This document shows, piece after piece, positions 22,842 to 29,558 of a DNA stretch of 33,176 nt. The position numbers were made by a program, and so were the translations under genes. Under the pieces are notes generated by a model. That model saw only the letters and a program-made list of their open reading frames with translations. It made no database searches and was not told the DNA's origin. Positions within the stretch are counted from its first letter, which is position 1; each line of letters starts with the position of its first letter. The stretch is from Candidatus Latescibacterota bacterium (GTDB lineage Bacteria; Latescibacterota; UBA2968; UBA8231), in NCBI GenBank assembly GCA_022826515.1, contig JAJDUT010000011.1, forward strand, positions 1 through 33,176, written 5' to 3'.

Positions 22842-24050
22842 GTGATAAGCTCCCAATACACCAAGGAATTGTGCATCCGGGACAGCGACGCCAAAATCGT
22901 CCTGTTGGTCGTCGATGGCTTGGGCGGGTTGCCCCATCCGGCCACGGGCAAGTCCGAGTTGGAGACGGCCCAGTTGCCCAACTTAGATGCGCTGGCTAAG
23001 GGAGGCACCTGCGGCCTGCTTTCGCCGTTGGGGGGAGGCTTTACCCCGGGTAGCGGCCCGGCCCACTTAGCTCTTTTTGGCTACGATCCTTGGCAGAACC
23101 AAATTGGTCGCGGTGCCCTTTCGGCTCTCGGCTTGGGGCTGGACTTCGCCCGGGGCGATGTGGCGGCGCGTCTCAATTTTTGCACAGTAGATGCTGAGGG
23201 TAGGGTGTGCGACCGTCGCGCCGGCCGCATCCCCACGGAGAAAGGCCGCCAGCTTTGCGAAGTGTTGAGAGCGATCTCAGTGCCCGAAGTGGAGGTGCAA
23301 GTCGCCGCTGAGATGGAATACCGCGCTGGCGTGGTGTTGCGCGGCGTGGGTTTGGGCGATCAAGTCTCGGATTCGGATCCACAGGTGACGGGCGTGCCGC
23401 CTAAGCCCCTGTCGGCCCTCGCGCCGGGTGCCGAGCGCACCGTTGAAGTGGCCAATGCCTTTTTAGAGCAAGCCGTCGCTTTGCTCGCCGACGAGCATCC
23501 GGCCAACATGGTGTTGCTGCGGGGATTTGGTCGCTACCCAGAGTTGGTGTCGATGGACGAGGCGTATGGGCTGAAGGCGCTGGGCATTGCCGGGTATCCC
23601 ATGTATCGCGGGGTGGCCGGTGCTGTGGGCATGGATGTCGAAGTGGTCGGCTGGGACCTCGAATCCGAATTCGCCTTGCTCGAAAGCCGCTACGCGGACT
23701 ACGACTTTTTCTACGTCCACGTAAAGAAGACCGACAGCGCGGGCGAAGACGGCGATTTTGACTTGAAGGTGCGATTGCTAGAGGAGTTGGATGCCTACAT
23801 GCCGAGGTTGCTTGCGCTGCAACCCGAGGTACTCGTCGTCACCGGAGACCACTCGACTCCGTCGATTATGCGCAGCCACAGTTGGCACCCCGTGCCCACA
23901 GTTATAGCCAGCCAGTTGGCATTGGCCGACGCGACAGATGAGTTTTCCGAGCGCGGTTGCAGCGCCGGTTGTCTCGGAATCGCGCCGTCAACTAGCTTGA
24001 TGGCCCACGCATTGGCCCACGCGCACCGGCTAGACAAATTCGGCGCTTGA
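22842..24050 (+). CDS. apgM: cofactor-independent phosphoglycerate mutase, ApgM (archaeal-type) family
   Basis: I choose GTG 22842 because GGAG lies 9 bases upstream; TTG 22827 would add 5 residues. The protein (402 residues) belongs to the alkaline-phosphatase superfamily: D25 (VVDGLGG), nucleophile S71 (FTPGSGPAHLALFGYDP), HVKKTDSAGEDGD, VTGDHSTPSIMRSHSWHPVP metal ligands. It matches the ApgM family rather than the GpmI type, and interconverts 3- and 2-phosphoglycerate. It lies 30 bp after recJ and is followed after one base by a truncated GDPD gene. Confidence 0.9.
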   Translation: MISSQYTKELCIRDSDAKIVLLVVDGLGGLPHPATGKSELETAQLPNLDALAKGGTCGLLSPLGGGFTPGSGPAHLALFGYDPWQNQIGRGALSALGLGLDFARGDVAARLNFCTVDAEGRVCDRRAGRIPTEKGRQLCEVLRAISVPEVEVQVAAEMEYRAGVVLRGVGLGDQVSDSDPQVTGVPPKPLSALAPGAERTVEVANAFLEQAVALLADEHPANMVLLRGFGRYPELVSMDEAYGLKALGIAGYPMYRGVAGAVGMDVEVVGWDLESEFALLESRYADYDFFYVHVKKTDSAGEDGDFDLKVRLLEELDAYMPRLLALQPEVLVVTGDHSTPSIMRSHSWHPVPTVIASQLALADATDEFSERGCSAGCLGIAPSTSLMAHALAHAHRLDKFGA

Positions 24051-24051
24051 G

Positions 24052-24300
24052 ATGATTTCCCCCCTGCGCATTGCCCACCGCGGCGCATCCGGTCCGGGGC
24101 TGGCACCTGAAAACACGTTGGCCGCTTGCGAAAAGGCGCTCCAGATCGGCGTCGATATCCTCGAAATCGACGTGCGCGCCACCCGCGATGGCCAGATCGT
24201 GGTCCTGCACGACGCGGCGCTCGATCGGACTACCAACGGTACGGGGTTAGTCGCCGACCTCTTGGGCGAGGAAGTGCGCCAGTTCGATGCGGGCCGCTGA
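24052..24300 (+). pseudogene. truncated glycerophosphodiester phosphodiesterase
   Basis: The 82-residue frame carries the first third of a GDPD: H9-R10 (IAHRGASGPGLAPENT), E20, E38/D40 (LEIDVRATRDG) and H53-D54 (VLHDAALDRTTNGTG), then stops with TGA right after VRQFDAGR. In intact homologs, including the 303-residue one at 8598-9509, this point is followed by two thirds of the TIM barrel. I see no continuation in any frame; the next gene begins 9 bp later. It is probably a decayed gene, though its reading frame up to the stop is clean. Start ATG 24052 is coupled to apgM. Confidence 0.75.
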
Positions 24301-24308
24301 GGTCGCAG

Positions 24309-24515
24309 ATGTTCTACACCTTGTTGGCCATATTGCTGCTGATCGTCGTGGTGCTGAAGTTCTGGTCGCCTTTTGGCCAGCGGTGCCCCCAGTGCCAGAT
24401 TCGCCGGGAGGATGCGGAATACCCCTTGTGTCCAAATTGCGGGTGGATTTACGAAGTGCCTGGGGAAGAAGACGATGATTTTGCACCGGACGACGACGAA
24501 AATGCGAAATTCTGA
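24309..24515 (+). CDS. membrane-anchored zinc-ribbon protein
   Basis: The 68-residue protein starts at ATG 24309 behind GAGG. A membrane helix (about 1-18, MFYTLLAILLLIVVVLKFW) is followed by a treble of CxxC knuckles, RCPQCQIRR and LCPNCGWIYEVP, a rubredoxin-like zinc ribbon, and an acidic end (EEDDDFAPDDDEN). The N-in orientation would place the ribbon on whichever side the short N-terminus dictates. Function unknown. It sits directly after the truncated GDPD. Confidence 0.7.
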   Translation: MFYTLLAILLLIVVVLKFWSPFGQRCPQCQIRREDAEYPLCPNCGWIYEVPGEEDDDFAPDDDENAKF

Positions 24516-24516
24516 A

Positions 24517-24542
24517 GGGCGCGCCGCCGCGCTGTCGCGCCC
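24517..24542 (+). terminator. GC-rich hairpin after the zinc-ribbon gene (possible terminator)
   Basis: GGGCGCG (24517-24523) pairs perfectly with CGCGCCC (24536-24542), two bases after the stop codon. Only a short TGTTT follows, not a full U-tract, so termination would be weak or factor-assisted. A fresh promoter lies immediately downstream, supporting a transcript boundary. Confidence 0.45.
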
Positions 24543-24551
24543 TGTTTGCGC

Positions 24552-24581
24552 TTGACAATACCTTGTACTTCCCTTTAGATT
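24552..24581 (+). promoter_or_regulatory. promoter of the lipoprotein / L,D-transpeptidase operon
   Basis: A consensus -35 TTGACA (24552-24557) and -10 TAGATT (24576-24581, four of six consensus positions) are 18 bp apart. The predicted start near 24589 leaves a leader of about 45 bases with AGGAAGG before the lipoprotein ATG. Confidence 0.55.
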
Positions 24582-24633
24582 GTCTCTGATTATATAGGGA
24601 AACACAGAACGTTCAAACTCAGGAAGGTGAACC

Positions 24634-25257
24634 ATGAAAATGCGGGCAATATCGCTGTTTTTCGCCGTTGCGGTTTTGGCGGGCTGTGACGACCCTCCCA
24701 CAGCCGATCTAGACGCGGCCAAGCAAGCCCTTGACACAGCCCGGGACGCCGACGCCGAGCGCTTTGCCGCCAGCGAATACTCGGCCGCGCAGCGTGCGTA
24801 CAGCGAAGCTGAAACAACGACCAAAACCGAAGACGAGCGCTTTTTCCTCTTCAAGGACTTTGAGCAGGCGCGGGCGCAAATCGCCGATGCTAAGAGCAAG
24901 GCCACGCAGGCCGAGTCGGCTGCGCACGCCGAAAAGAAACGCCAGCGGGAGTCGGCCGAAGCTGCTATTGCTGCGGCCCACGACGCGATCACCGCCGCAT
25001 ATACCAGCCTAGAGGAAGCGCCGTCGGGCAAGGGCACGGAAGCTGATATTGAGGAATTGCGCGTCGAGCTGAGCACGGCTGACGCCGATCTAGACGCGGC
25101 CGAAGCCGCGGTGGACAGCGAGCATTTCTCCGATGCCGAGTCCCTCGCCGAAAGCGCGGATCTGAAGGCTACCGAGGTCGCCGACGGCGTGATAGTGGCC
25201 GTGGATAGATACCACGCGCTGGTCGAGGAGATGCGCCCTTGGTACGAGCGCTTCTGA
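24634..25257 (+). CDS. helical lipoprotein (DUF4398-like)
   Basis: The 207-residue protein starts at ATG 24634 behind AGGAAGGTG. It has a lipoprotein signal, VAVLAGC with Cys18, then an Ala/Glu/Lys-rich helical body. Residues 25-65 (DLDAAKQALDTARDADAERFAASEYSAAQ) resemble the DUF4398 pattern, in which a helix with DA.RYA...Y..A recurs. It is probably a periplasmic, lipid-anchored helical bundle. It is first in an operon with the L,D-transpeptidase 9 bp later, so an envelope or peptidoglycan role is likely. The long coiled tail repeats AD-DAAEAAVDSE-like units. Confidence 0.8.
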   Translation: MKMRAISLFFAVAVLAGCDDPPTADLDAAKQALDTARDADAERFAASEYSAAQRAYSEAETTTKTEDERFFLFKDFEQARAQIADAKSKATQAESAAHAEKKRQRESAEAAIAAAHDAITAAYTSLEEAPSGKGTEADIEELRVELSTADADLDAAEAAVDSEHFSDAESLAESADLKATEVADGVIVAVDRYHALVEEMRPWYERF

Positions 25258-25266
25258 GCGTGCCCA

Positions 25267-25860
25267 TTGCAAACCCTAATCAAAGGCGGCCGGGAATTGC
25301 TCCCGGTCGCTTTATTTTTTTTCGCGCTGCTGTGGGGGCCGCCCGCCGCGCGTGCGTCCGCGCTCTGGTTAGAGCATCAGCAACTGGTGCAAGCTGTTGA
25401 GCGCCACGACCTAGCTACGCCCTACATCGTCATCAATACCCAAGACAATCTCATCCTGTTCCGCGAGGGGGAGCAGGTGTTGCGCCAAGCCGCTTGTGCA
25501 ACGGGCAGTGGTCGCAAACTCGAAGGGGTCAAAAGGTGGCATCGCTGGACGTTCGATACCCCCAAGGGTCGCTTCGCCATCCGCCGCAAGGTCGCCGATC
25601 CTCTGTGGATTCGGCCGACTTGGTACTTTATCGAAAACGACGAGGAAATTCCCATTTTCGCCGAGGACCCGAGGCGGTTCCAGCGCGGGGTCTTGGGGTC
25701 GTATGCCTTGTACTTTCTCAAGGATTTTATGATTCACGGCACGCTCTTTGAAATCAACTTGGGCAAGAGCATTACTCACGGCTGCGTCCGGGTGGGCAAC
25801 GAGGATTTGGAGTACCTGTACGAAGCCGTCGAAATCGGCTGGCCGGTCTTTATCTACTGA
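25267..25860 (+). CDS. L,D-transpeptidase (YkuD domain), exported
   Basis: The 197-residue frame opens at TTG 25267; TTG 25297 is an alternative that would still leave the signal peptide (LPVALFFFALLWGPPAARASA). The YkuD catalytic domain has H157-G158 (DFMIHGTL) and the active site S168-x-T-H171-G-C173-V-R (SITHGCVRVGN). It forms 3-3 crosslinks in peptidoglycan or attaches envelope proteins to it. The N-terminal strand ATPYIVINTQDNLILF is the domain's beginning. The stop TGA overlaps the ATG of the next gene, which looks like a degenerate copy of this one. Confidence 0.92.
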   Translation: MQTLIKGGRELLPVALFFFALLWGPPAARASALWLEHQQLVQAVERHDLATPYIVINTQDNLILFREGEQVLRQAACATGSGRKLEGVKRWHRWTFDTPKGRFAIRRKVADPLWIRPTWYFIENDEEIPIFAEDPRRFQRGVLGSYALYFLKDFMIHGTLFEINLGKSITHGCVRVGNEDLEYLYEAVEIGWPVFIY

Positions 25861-26381
25861 TGAAGCACCTAGCGTTGTTATGGGCCTTGGCGTGCGACGC
25901 GAGTGCAGCGTCGGCCGAGGACTTGGTCTATGTCAACGCCGCGCTGCGGGCTTGGTTGCAGGCCATAGAAGCGGATGCGCCGTACTTGCTGGTGGATCGG
26001 GGCGAGGGCGAGTTGCGGCTGATGCACGGGAGGGCGCTCTTGCGGCGCGTGCCGCTCGCGGCTGATTCCCTCGGAGAGAAGCCGCCAGTGCAATCCTCGC
26101 TTGTAGCCCAGTTGCGGCGCTATCGACCCAGCAGTCCTTGGCAGAGCTTAGTGCCTAGCCCTTTCGACTGGGAGCAGAACTTGGTTGCTGATGCCCCGGC
26201 TACCAGTGCCTTGTATTTCGCTAGCGGGCTGCTGATCTACGCTGGCTCAGCGTGGCACCGTCCAAGTGCTATGGACTTGCAAATTGGAGTTGCTGATTTG
26301 TGCGCGTTGTACAATGCCTGCGGCCCGGGCACAACGCTCGTCGTCCTGCCCACTAACTGGAGAGAGGGGCCGCCGCCGTGA
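25860..26381 (+). CDS. putative catalytically dead L,D-transpeptidase paralog, exported
   Basis: This 173-residue protein has a signal peptide (1-19, MKHLALLWALACDASAASA). Aligned by eye with the preceding transpeptidase, DAPYLLVDRGEGELRLMHGRALLRRV matches its start, SALYFASGLLIY (116-127) matches YALYFLKDFMIH with Y127 where catalytic His should be, and LQIGVADLCALYNACGPGTTLVVL matches RVGNEDLEYLYEAVEIGWPVFIY. The HGC motif is gone; Asp139 is at the Cys position and about four residues between the two sites are deleted. It would be non-catalytic, perhaps a partner or inhibitor. The start ATG 25860 is coupled (TGATG). Confidence 0.6.
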   Translation: MKHLALLWALACDASAASAEDLVYVNAALRAWLQAIEADAPYLLVDRGEGELRLMHGRALLRRVPLAADSLGEKPPVQSSLVAQLRRYRPSSPWQSLVPSPFDWEQNLVADAPATSALYFASGLLIYAGSAWHRPSAMDLQIGVADLCALYNACGPGTTLVVLPTNWREGPPP

Positions 26382-27688
26382 CCTTGCACTTTGGCGCGGC
26401 TACTGCCGACATCACGCCGCCGGTCGGTATCGCAATGGGCGGATACTGGGGGCGGCGGTCCGGGGCCACGCACATCCGCGACCGCCTCATGGCCAAGGCC
26501 CTCGTCTGCGGCCAAGGTGTAGCGCGGGTCGCTCTTGTCGCCGTCGATTTGGTGGGGTTAGACGCGGATGTTGTGCGGGGGATTCGGGAGAAGGTTGCGC
26601 TCGCCACTGACATCGAAAGCGCGGCCATCATGGTCTGCGCCTCTCACACCCACGCCGGCCCGCTGACCTTCCCCTTCCGGGGCATGGGTCGCATTGACAG
26701 CCGCTACTTGGAGCAGGTGTCGGACGCCGTGGTGGAGGTGGTGGTAGCTGCGGCCGCCGACAGCCGACCGGGCCGTTTATACTATGCGCGTCCTCAAGTG
26801 CAGATCGGCATCAATCGCCGCGAGCCACACCCGCAGGGGACGCGGATCGGGCAAAATCCCGCCGGTCCGGTCGTGCCCTACGCACACGTGCTGCGCTTTG
26901 TCGCTGCCGATGGCCGAGGGGCTACGCTATTCAATCACGCCTGTCATCCGGTGGTCTTGGGCCAGGACAACCTCCAGATCAGCGGCGACTATGCCGGTGC
27001 GGCGGTGCGCCACATCGAGGAGCAGACCGACGATGAGGCTCTCTTTGTCAACGGTGCCTGCGGCGATGTCAACCCACGAATCGCCAACGGCTCGGTTGCC
27101 GATGTCGAGGAGTTGGGGCAAGCGTTGGGTCGGGCCGTGTTGGAGGGACGGGATGCTGCCGCGCCTTTGGACATCTCGGCACTGCGCTGGGCGCACGAGC
27201 GGTTGGACTTGCCGCTGCAACCCCCGCCGTCGCGCTGGCGCGTTGAGGCCGAGAAACTCAAATGGCACCTGCGGGCGCGTTTGGCGTGGCTTCGACCTGA
27301 GCTCAGCCGAAGGGGCGGCGAGGCGGTTAAGGCACAGCTCGAATGGGCTGTGGCTAGGCGCAAATGGGTGCGGGCTGGTGCGGAGCGCGCTCGGGTCCAG
27401 CCCTTTGAGATACAGGCGTTGGCCCTTGGCGAACTGGTGCTGTTGGGCGTGGAGGGCGAGCTTTTTGCCCGCTATCAGCTCGACTTGGAGGCCGCACATG
27501 AGCCAGCCGTCTTGTGCGGCTTTGCCAATGGCTGCATTGGCTACGTGCCCACGGCCGACGAGTACGCGCACGGCGGCTACGAGATCGACCTAGCCTACAA
27601 GTTCTATCCGAGCGTGCAGATGATCGCGCCAGCGAGCGAGGCGCTGATACGGCAGCGGGCTGCGGCGTTGATAGCGAAGGTGCGCTAG
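26378..27688 (+). CDS. neutral/alkaline ceramidase-like protein
   Basis: The 436-residue protein starts at GTG 26378, overlapping the upstream gene. It has the N-terminal signature GAATADITPPVGIAMGGYWGR, a zinc-binding SHTHAGP motif (H90, H92) and NHACHPVVLG (H187, H190), followed by GDYAGAAVRHIE and NGACGDVNPR. These are the marks of the neutral ceramidase-like superfamily, whose members hydrolyse amide bonds of lipids; many bacterial versions are of unknown substrate. No signal peptide is visible, so it may be cytoplasmic. Residues 305-312 (LRPELSRR) are encoded by the palindromic repeat. Confidence 0.85.
   Translation: MTLHFGAATADITPPVGIAMGGYWGRRSGATHIRDRLMAKALVCGQGVARVALVAVDLVGLDADVVRGIREKVALATDIESAAIMVCASHTHAGPLTFPFRGMGRIDSRYLEQVSDAVVEVVVAAAADSRPGRLYYARPQVQIGINRREPHPQGTRIGQNPAGPVVPYAHVLRFVAADGRGATLFNHACHPVVLGQDNLQISGDYAGAAVRHIEEQTDDEALFVNGACGDVNPRIANGSVADVEELGQALGRAVLEGRDAAAPLDISALRWAHERLDLPLQPPPSRWRVEAEKLKWHLRARLAWLRPELSRRGGEAVKAQLEWAVARRKWVRAGAERARVQPFEIQALALGELVLLGVEGELFARYQLDLEAAHEPAVLCGFANGCIGYVPTADEYAHGGYEIDLAYKFYPSVQMIAPASEALIRQRAAALIAKVR
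27290..27312. repeat. palindromic repeat copy 3 (single unit), inside the ceramidase-like gene
   Basis: CTTCGACCTGAGCTCAGCCG (27290-27309, then AAG) is a single unit of the same family as 3080-3126 and 4790-4835: TGAGCTCAGCCGAAG is identical to 3111-3125. CTTCG/CGAAG arms flank a TGAGCTCA core. It encodes LRPELSRR in frame. Confidence 0.6.
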
Positions 27689-27706
27689 CTTACAACAGGA
27701 GGATGT

Positions 27707-28381
27707 ATGCGCGATCTAGAGGTGCTCTACGATCAAGTTCCGGCGACGCGATGTGCTGGTACGGGCGATTGCTGTGCGCTCACGGAAGAGGAGTTCGACA
27801 ACTATTACGCCACCATGTTCCCGCTCTACCGAGCCGAATACGTCCACATCGTCGCCTATGTGGAGAAGCACTTTTCCCCGCAGCGTCGCCAGGAGTTGCT
27901 GAACTTTACCGAGGAGCGGCCTCGCCGCTGCCCCTTTCTCGGCGCGGACCATAGCTGTACCATCTATCCGGTGCGTCCGCTGATCTGCCGCACGTACGGG
28001 GCGATGAATCCGGTTTCGATCGCCCGCCAAGCTATTGCGCATCAGGGCGATTTTCCGTCGGCGCAAATCCGCGCCTTCGTGCGACGCGAGGCCGGCATGG
28101 TGTGTCCGCGGGTGGCGGTGCTGGAGCCGGAAAAGGTCGCGCGGCACGCTCGCATGCTCATGGAGGGGACGTACGATTATGAGTTGGCGCGGCTCAGTGC
28201 CGAAGTGGAACTGGCGGGCGGAGAGCGCAAACGGTTCTTTCAACGGCTCACCGGTCGGCAAGAGTGGCCGCTGCGCTGGTCTTGGGGGGGCTTTAATACG
28301 CTGCGATTTTCTACGCTGGCGTGGCTGCGCCAGCACTTTGCTGCGTATTGGAAAAAGGCCGAGTTAATCGATCAAAAGTGA
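27707..28381 (+). CDS. YkgJ-type cysteine-cluster protein (metal-chelating)
   Basis: The 224-residue protein has the pattern C16-x5-C22-C23 (RCAGTGDCC) and C75-x8-C84-x9-C94 (RCPFLGADHSCTIYPVRPLIC), the six-cysteine CxxCC...C...C...C cluster of the YkgJ/FliB family thought to bind Zn or Fe. The conserved YPVRP(L)ICR(T)YG turn is present. The start ATG 27707 has a strong AGGAGG. No downstream domain is recognised. The role is unknown; it may modify or chaperone a metal site. Confidence 0.87.
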   Translation: MRDLEVLYDQVPATRCAGTGDCCALTEEEFDNYYATMFPLYRAEYVHIVAYVEKHFSPQRRQELLNFTEERPRRCPFLGADHSCTIYPVRPLICRTYGAMNPVSIARQAIAHQGDFPSAQIRAFVRREAGMVCPRVAVLEPEKVARHARMLMEGTYDYELARLSAEVELAGGERKRFFQRLTGRQEWPLRWSWGGFNTLRFSTLAWLRQHFAAYWKKAELIDQK

Positions 28382-28400
28382 CGCGAAAGGAGATTGCATC

Positions 28401-29558
28401 ATGCAACAATACCGAGTTGCTATTTTGGGCTGCCGTGGCCGAGGTACGGCCGCAGGCCGCGCGTACCATCAGCATCCCCGCACTGAGGTTGTGGCTCTGT
28501 GCGACCTTGTGCCCGAGCGGCTGGCGGAACTCGGCGACGAGCTGGGGGTTGCGGCCCGCTACGACGATCTCGACCGGATGATCGAGGCCGAGGCCCCGAA
28601 CATCGTCGCCATTCCCACGGGCACTGAGTTCCACTATCCGCTCGCTATGCGGGTGCTGGAACACGGAGTCCACATCGATATTGAGAAGCCGATTTGTACG
28701 ACTTTGGCCGAGGCCGACGCGGTGTTGGCCAAGGCCGAGGAGCAAGGGGTACAAGTGGCCGTGCATCACCAAGGGCGCAGCGGCGGCGCGCTGCAAGCGG
28801 TCAAAGCGGCGATTGCCGAGGGCCGGATTGGCGACTTGCGCTATGTGCAGGGCAGCGGCAAGGGCTACTACGGCGGCTACGGCCTGATGAATATCGCCAC
28901 GCACTCGCTCAATGCCATGCTCGGCGTGGTTGGGCCGGTGCAGAGCGTCCAAGCCGTGGCCTTGACTGATGGCCGACTGATCACGCCCGAGGATGTGGTG
29001 CCGTCGCCGAGCGGCATGGGCTACATCGCCGGTGAGCACGTCACTGCGGCCCTCGCCTTTGAATGCGGGATTTCGGGTACGCTCTTGCAGCACCGCTTCC
29101 CCAAGGTGGATTCAACGGCCTATATGATCGAGATCTACGGCACCGAGGGCCGGCTCTACTGGAAAAGCGGTGCCCCGTGGTTTTTGTCCACGCCGCACTT
29201 TGCTCCTGGCCAATCCGAGTGGCAGCCGCTCGCCCCCATAGTGCCCGAACACTACGATCCGGCGGGCCCGGCTGCGGTGGAGGATTACCAGTTCGCCGAC
29301 GAGTACGTGCAGGCTCTCGACGAGGGCCGCGCGCACGAGTGCTCGGGCGAGGCCGGCCGCCACGTGCTGGAGATATTGATGGGGATTTTCGAGTCGGGGG
29401 CGCGTGGTCAGCGCGTGGATTTGCCGCAAGCAGAACGCGAACACCCTCTCTTGCGCTGGCGAGAGGAACACGGCTTAGGTCTGCCCAGCCCTATGCCGCG
29501 CCCGTATGCGGAGTGGCTTGCTGCCGAAGATTGCCGCTTGGGCCGGAGCGCGAGTTAG
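28401..29558 (+). CDS. Gfo/Idh/MocA-family NAD(P)-dependent oxidoreductase
   Basis: The 385-residue protein has a Rossmann fold start (YRVAILGCRGRGTAAGRAY, GxGxxG-like at 10-16), the EKP motif (95-97, IEKPICT), and the second (beta-sheet) domain with HHQGRSGGALQAVKAAI and LLQHRFPKVDSTAYMIEIYGTEG. These enzymes oxidise sugars, inositols or their derivatives. AAAGGAG precedes the ATG. The Gfo/Idh/MocA expansion and PhyH families are typical of organisms that degrade complex polysaccharides. The TAG stop overlaps the stop of the convergent Nramp-like gene. Confidence 0.93.
   Translation: MQQYRVAILGCRGRGTAAGRAYHQHPRTEVVALCDLVPERLAELGDELGVAARYDDLDRMIEAEAPNIVAIPTGTEFHYPLAMRVLEHGVHIDIEKPICTTLAEADAVLAKAEEQGVQVAVHHQGRSGGALQAVKAAIAEGRIGDLRYVQGSGKGYYGGYGLMNIATHSLNAMLGVVGPVQSVQAVALTDGRLITPEDVVPSPSGMGYIAGEHVTAALAFECGISGTLLQHRFPKVDSTAYMIEIYGTEGRLYWKSGAPWFLSTPHFAPGQSEWQPLAPIVPEHYDPAGPAAVEDYQFADEYVQALDEGRAHECSGEAGRHVLEILMGIFESGARGQRVDLPQAEREHPLLRWREEHGLGLPSPMPRPYAEWLAAEDCRLGRSAS

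Noticed and set aside
26784..27593. 269-codon plus-strand frame
   Set aside because: Shadow of the ceramidase-like gene in another frame, very rich in Arg, Trp and Ser.
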